DNA of 64,000 nt from Pseudonocardia petroleophila (GTDB lineage: Bacteria; Actinomycetota; Actinomycetes; Mycobacteriales; Pseudonocardiaceae): NCBI RefSeq assembly GCF_014235185.1, contig NZ_CP060131.1, positions 5,897,501 through 5,961,500 on the forward strand, given 5' to 3'. The notes below the pieces were generated by a model. It was not told where the DNA came from. It did not search any database and saw nothing but the letters and a program-made list of their open reading frames with translations. The position numbers and the translations under genes are program-made. Shown here piece by piece: positions 61,532 through 64,000 of the stretch; the stretch's first letter is position 1, and every line of letters starts with the position of its first letter.

Positions 61532-62380
61532 GTGCGTGCGGAGATCGAGCAGGCTGCCGATGACGATCCGTCCCCTGCGGTGGACGTCGTACCGCCCCCG
61601 CCCGGCCGCCGTGGGGCGTCGCACGAGTACGCACACCTGACACCGGTCCTGGTGGAGTTCGCCAACCTCTCCGCCACCGACCCCCGGCACCGGGAACTCG
61701 AAGAAGCGCTGCTGAGCGCCTTCCTCCCGGTCGTGCGGAACATCGCTCGTCGGTACCGCGACAGCGGTGAGCCGCTGGCCGACCTCGAGCAGGTCGGCGC
61801 CATCGGGCTCCTCGGCGCGCTGAAGCGGTTCGACCCCGGTACCGGCAACGACTTCCTGAGCTTCGCCGTACCGACCATCACCGGCGAGATCAAACGTCAT
61901 TTCCGCGACCGTTCCTGGGCGATGCACGTCCCCCGCCCGATCAAGGACCTGCAATCACGCCTGCACGCCGCCGTCGAGGAACTGTCGACCACGTCCGGGC
62001 AGGCGCCACGGCCCAGCCAGATCGCCGCACACCTCGGCGTGAGCACCGCGAAGATCCTGGACGCACTGGACGCTCAGCAGACCACCCGGAGCAGTTCACT
62101 CGATGAGCACCTCGCCGGATCCGACACCGCTCTCAGCGAGTTCCTGGGCCATCCGGACACCGGCTTCGAACTCGCGGAGCACCGTTCCGGACTGCGCTCG
62201 GCCCTCACCGCGCTCTCGCCCCGGGAACGGCACATCCTCGGGCTGCGCTTCTTCGAAGATCTCAGCCAGACACAGATCGCGATGCGGGTGGGCATCTCGC
62301 AGATGCACGTTTCACGCACCCTCGCGAAGTCTCTTGCCACCCTCCGGCGCAGCCCCGCTCTGAACCACCAGGGGTCCTGA
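61532..62380 (+). CDS. SigB/SigF-type RNA polymerase sigma factor, paralogue 2
   Basis: 282 residues from GTG 61532 with AGAGG eight bases upstream; GTG 61403 would add 43 residues. Region 2 IARRYRDSGEPLADLEQVGAIGLLGALKRFDP and FAVPTITGEIKRHFRDRSWAMHVPR is nearly the same as in the sigma factor at 53398-54303. Region 3 APRPSQIAAHLGVS and region 4 LSPRERHILGLRFFEDLSQTQIA, ISQMHVSRTLAKSL follow. It is a group 3 stress sigma factor. The two paralogues differ most in region 3, so may read different promoters. Confidence 0.93.
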   Translation: MRAEIEQAADDDPSPAVDVVPPPPGRRGASHEYAHLTPVLVEFANLSATDPRHRELEEALLSAFLPVVRNIARRYRDSGEPLADLEQVGAIGLLGALKRFDPGTGNDFLSFAVPTITGEIKRHFRDRSWAMHVPRPIKDLQSRLHAAVEELSTTSGQAPRPSQIAAHLGVSTAKILDALDAQQTTRSSSLDEHLAGSDTALSEFLGHPDTGFELAEHRSGLRSALTALSPRERHILGLRFFEDLSQTQIAMRVGISQMHVSRTLAKSLATLRRSPALNHQGS

Positions 62381-62418
62381 ACGGTAACGGAGCACACCAA
62401 CCGCCGCGCTCGGTGCGG

Positions 62419-62661
62419 TCAGCCGCAGAGTGCGGCGAAGAAGGCCGCGTTGTCGTCGGCGATCGGTGCACTCCCCCGCACGATCTGGCCGAACGGAACC
62501 GGCACCGTCCGAGCCGCTCCGGAGATCGCCTGCCCGTTCGCCCGGCAACCCCCACCGCTCCCGGCCGGGGTCTCACCCGGCGCCGCGGACGCCACCGCAG
62601 GGAACAACACCAGACCCACCAGCACCGCGCCGCCGCAGACGATCGCTCGCACCCGTCGCAT
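62419..62661 (-). CDS. Small secreted protein
   Basis: 80 residues from ATG 62661 with GAGGAGGAG upstream, an excellent ribosome binding site. A Sec signal peptide (RAIVCGGAVLVGLVLFPAVASA, cut after ASA) leaves a mature chain of about 52 residues: a Gly-rich start with GGGCRANGQ, then VPVPFGQIVRG and a C-terminal AAFFAALCG. Two Cys residues in the mature part could form a disulfide. Function unknown; convergent with sigma factor 2. Confidence 0.7.
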   Translation of the reverse strand: MRRVRAIVCGGAVLVGLVLFPAVASAAPGETPAGSGGGCRANGQAISGAARTVPVPFGQIVRGSAPIADDNAAFFAALCG

Positions 62662-62761
62662 CGTGCTCCTCCTCATCCGGTGACGCCGTCCCGGCACCAC
62701 CGGAAGGGTCGCCCCGATCTTCCGCCTCGTTACCACCGGGGACGGGTGGGGCGGGAAACGC

Positions 62762-64000
62762 GGGAGTGTCAGATGAACGGTGTAACCGGTCGTGATGGCT
62801 AGCTTCCGTTGCTGGGAACGATACGTCCGGCGAAGGTGATCGCGAAGGCGTTCAGCGCCGGCTTCCAGCGCATCGCCCACCGGGCCCGGCCCTTCCCGGT
62901 CGGGTCGAGCGCTCGGGTGACCAGGTAGAGGCACTTGAGCGCGGCCTGCTCGGTCGGGAAGTGGCCGCGGGCCTTGACCGCGCGCCGGTAGCGGGCGTTG
63001 ATCGACTCGATCGCGTTCGTGCTGCAGATGACCTTCCGGATCTCGACGTCGTAGTCGAGGAACGGCACGAACTCCGACCAGGCCGAGCGCCACAACGCGA
63101 TGATCGCCGGGTACTGCCCGCCCCAGGTCGCGGCGAACTCGGCGAACCGGTCCTCGGCGGCCGCCTCGGTGGGCGCGGTGTAGACCGGGCGCAGATCCCG
63201 CGCCATCTGTTCCCAGTAGCGGCGGGAGGCGTAGCGGAAGGTGTTGCGGATCAGGTGCAGCACACAGGCCTGGACCAGCGCGTGGGGCCACACGGTGGTG
63301 ATCGACTCCGGGAGGCCTTTCAGGCCGTCGCAGACCACGATGCAGGCGTCGACCACGCCGCGGTTCTTGATCTCGGTCAGGACGTGGAGCCAGTACTTCG
63401 CGCCCTCGCCGCCGTCGCCGGCCCAGATCCCGAGGATGTCGCGGTGCCCGTCCACGGTGACGCCGATGACGACGTAGAAGGGCCGGTTGGTGACCTGGCC
63501 GTCGCGGACCTTGATGTGGATGGCGTCGATGAACAGCACCGGGTAGACCGCGTCGAGCGGACGCTGGGCCCATTCGCCCAACTCGTCGAGGACCTTGTCG
63601 GTGATCCGCGAGATCGTGTCCTTGGAGACCTTCGCGCCGTAGACCTCGTCGAAATGCGCCGCCACCTCCCCGGTGGTCAGGCCGCGGGCGGTCAGCGACA
63701 ACACGATCTCGTCGATGCCGTCCAGACGCCGTTGGCGCTTGCGCACGATGACCGGGTCGAAGCTGGCGTCCCGGTCACGGGGCACCTCGATCTGCACCGG
63801 CCCGATCTCGGTCAGCACCGTCTTGACGCGAGTCCCGTTGCGGGAGTTGGGGTTCTCCTGCCCGGCCCGGTCGTGGCGGTCATAGCCCAGGTGCTCGGTC
63901 ATCTCCGCCTCCAGTGCGGTCTCGAGCACCGTCTTCGTCAACCCGGTAAGCAGACCGCCCGGGCCGACAAGCTCCACCCCCTCGGCCCGGGCTGCTTCCA
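62762..64000 (-). mobile_element. IS256-family insertion sequence, copy 3 (intact frame, inverted), cut by window end
   Basis: The right inverted repeat starts at 62762 (GGGAGTGTCAGATGAACGG), and the element is the reverse complement of copies 1 and 2. The left end lies beyond the window. It is in the opposite orientation to copy 2, so the 9.4 kb between them is bracketed by inverted copies. Confidence 0.95.
62799..64000 (-). CDS. IS256-family (mutator) transposase, intact frame, 5' end outside window
   Basis: The frame is open from the window edge to the stop at 62799 (about 400 codons present; by comparison with copies 1 and 2 some 20 N-terminal residues are missing). All three catalytic positions are in one frame: LFIDAIHIKV (D), IVVCDGLKG (D) and CSTNAIESINARYRR (E). 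The run at 63284-63287 has four G (four C on the coding strand), giving VWPHALVQACVLHLIRNTF where copies 1 and 2 shift frame. It may be the active transposase for all three copies. Confidence 0.93.
   Translation of the reverse strand, partial: EAARAEGVELVGPGGLLTGLTKTVLETALEAEMTEHLGYDRHDRAGQENPNSRNGTRVKTVLTEIGPVQIEVPRDRDASFDPVIVRKRQRRLDGIDEIVLSLTARGLTTGEVAAHFDEVYGAKVSKDTISRITDKVLDELGEWAQRPLDAVYPVLFIDAIHIKVRDGQVTNRPFYVVIGVTVDGHRDILGIWAGDGGEGAKYWLHVLTEIKNRGVVDACIVVCDGLKGLPESITTVWPHALVQACVLHLIRNTFRYASRRYWEQMARDLRPVYTAPTEAAAEDRFAEFAATWGGQYPAIIALWRSAWSEFVPFLDYDVEIRKVICSTNAIESINARYRRAVKARGHFPTEQAALKCLYLVTRALDPTGKGRARWAMRWKPALNAFAITFAGRIVPSNGS

Noticed and set aside
52004-64000. Classic composite transposon with resistance cargo
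   Set aside because: The inverted IS256 copies bracket regulatory genes, no resistance or virulence cargo, and the outer end of copy 3 is outside the window, so an outer target duplication cannot be tested.

Overview
The window is GC-rich actinobacterial DNA (many GTG starts, GGAGG-type ribosome binding sites, SigB/SigF-type sigma factors, GAF-ANTAR and SpoIIE-type regulators). A member of the Pseudonocardiaceae, probably Pseudonocardia, is my best guess from the gene types; no rRNA, tRNA or single-copy phylogenetic marker is present to prove it.

Layout. 0-0.5 kb: 5' part of a Tat-exported multicopper oxidase with an apparent frameshift. 0.8-4.7 kb: a glycosyltransferase-like protein convergent with a PLP-enzyme/MFS exporter pair. 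4.3-8.1 kb: nickel/cobalt uptake (NiCoT permease, CbtAB) with a CobC-like phosphatase. 8.2-14.3 kb: FkbM methyltransferase, class B asparagine synthetase-type amidotransferase, an orphan sensor kinase with a membrane protein, and a second copy of the glycosyltransferase-like protein. 14.4-22.5 kb: a tightly overlapping operon of complex I membrane-arm subunits only (nuoA-X-H-J-K-L-M-N). The positions normally held by nuoB, C, D and I are occupied by one 371-residue protein X with a NuoB-like start, a His/Met-rich metal-binding-like repeat and a NuoD-like end, but no iron-sulfur ligands. 22.6-25 kb: DUF305 and DUF6153 His/Met-rich proteins and a cell-wall hydrolase. 25.2-26.9 kb: a drug-efflux MFS protein with a clear promoter/operator. 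27-30.5 kb: a Gabija anti-phage system (gajB, gajA), with a small membrane protein just upstream and a divergent MerR regulator.

31.4-64 kb is an IS-rich region. Three copies of one IS256-family element lie at 31.4, 52.0 and 62.8 kb (the last inverted and cut by the window end). Copies 1 and 2 share an identical one-base frameshift, while copy 3 is intact. Between copies 1 and 2 are a CPBP protease, an S9 peptidase, a DUF5996 protein, an efflux MFS protein and a flavodoxin-like reductase. These are divergent from a LuxR/ATPase regulator that heads a quinone-detoxification-like operon (two VOC proteins, an MhqD-like hydrolase, RidA, an NmrA-like protein). 46-51 kb is a decay zone: an IS3 remnant, an IS481 element inserted in a CTAG site at a hydrolase stop codon, a broken DUF433/DUF5615 toxin-antitoxin pair, and an acyl-CoA synthetase pseudogene. 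The 9.4-kb segment between the inverted copies 2 and 3 carries two paralogous SigB/SigF-type sigma factors, a GAF-ANTAR protein, a SpoIIE phosphatase and small hypothetical genes; this looks like a stress-signalling island.

The most novel candidate is the redox-less complex I-like operon with its fused pseudo-redox subunit, next to copper-type DUF305/DUF6153 genes.
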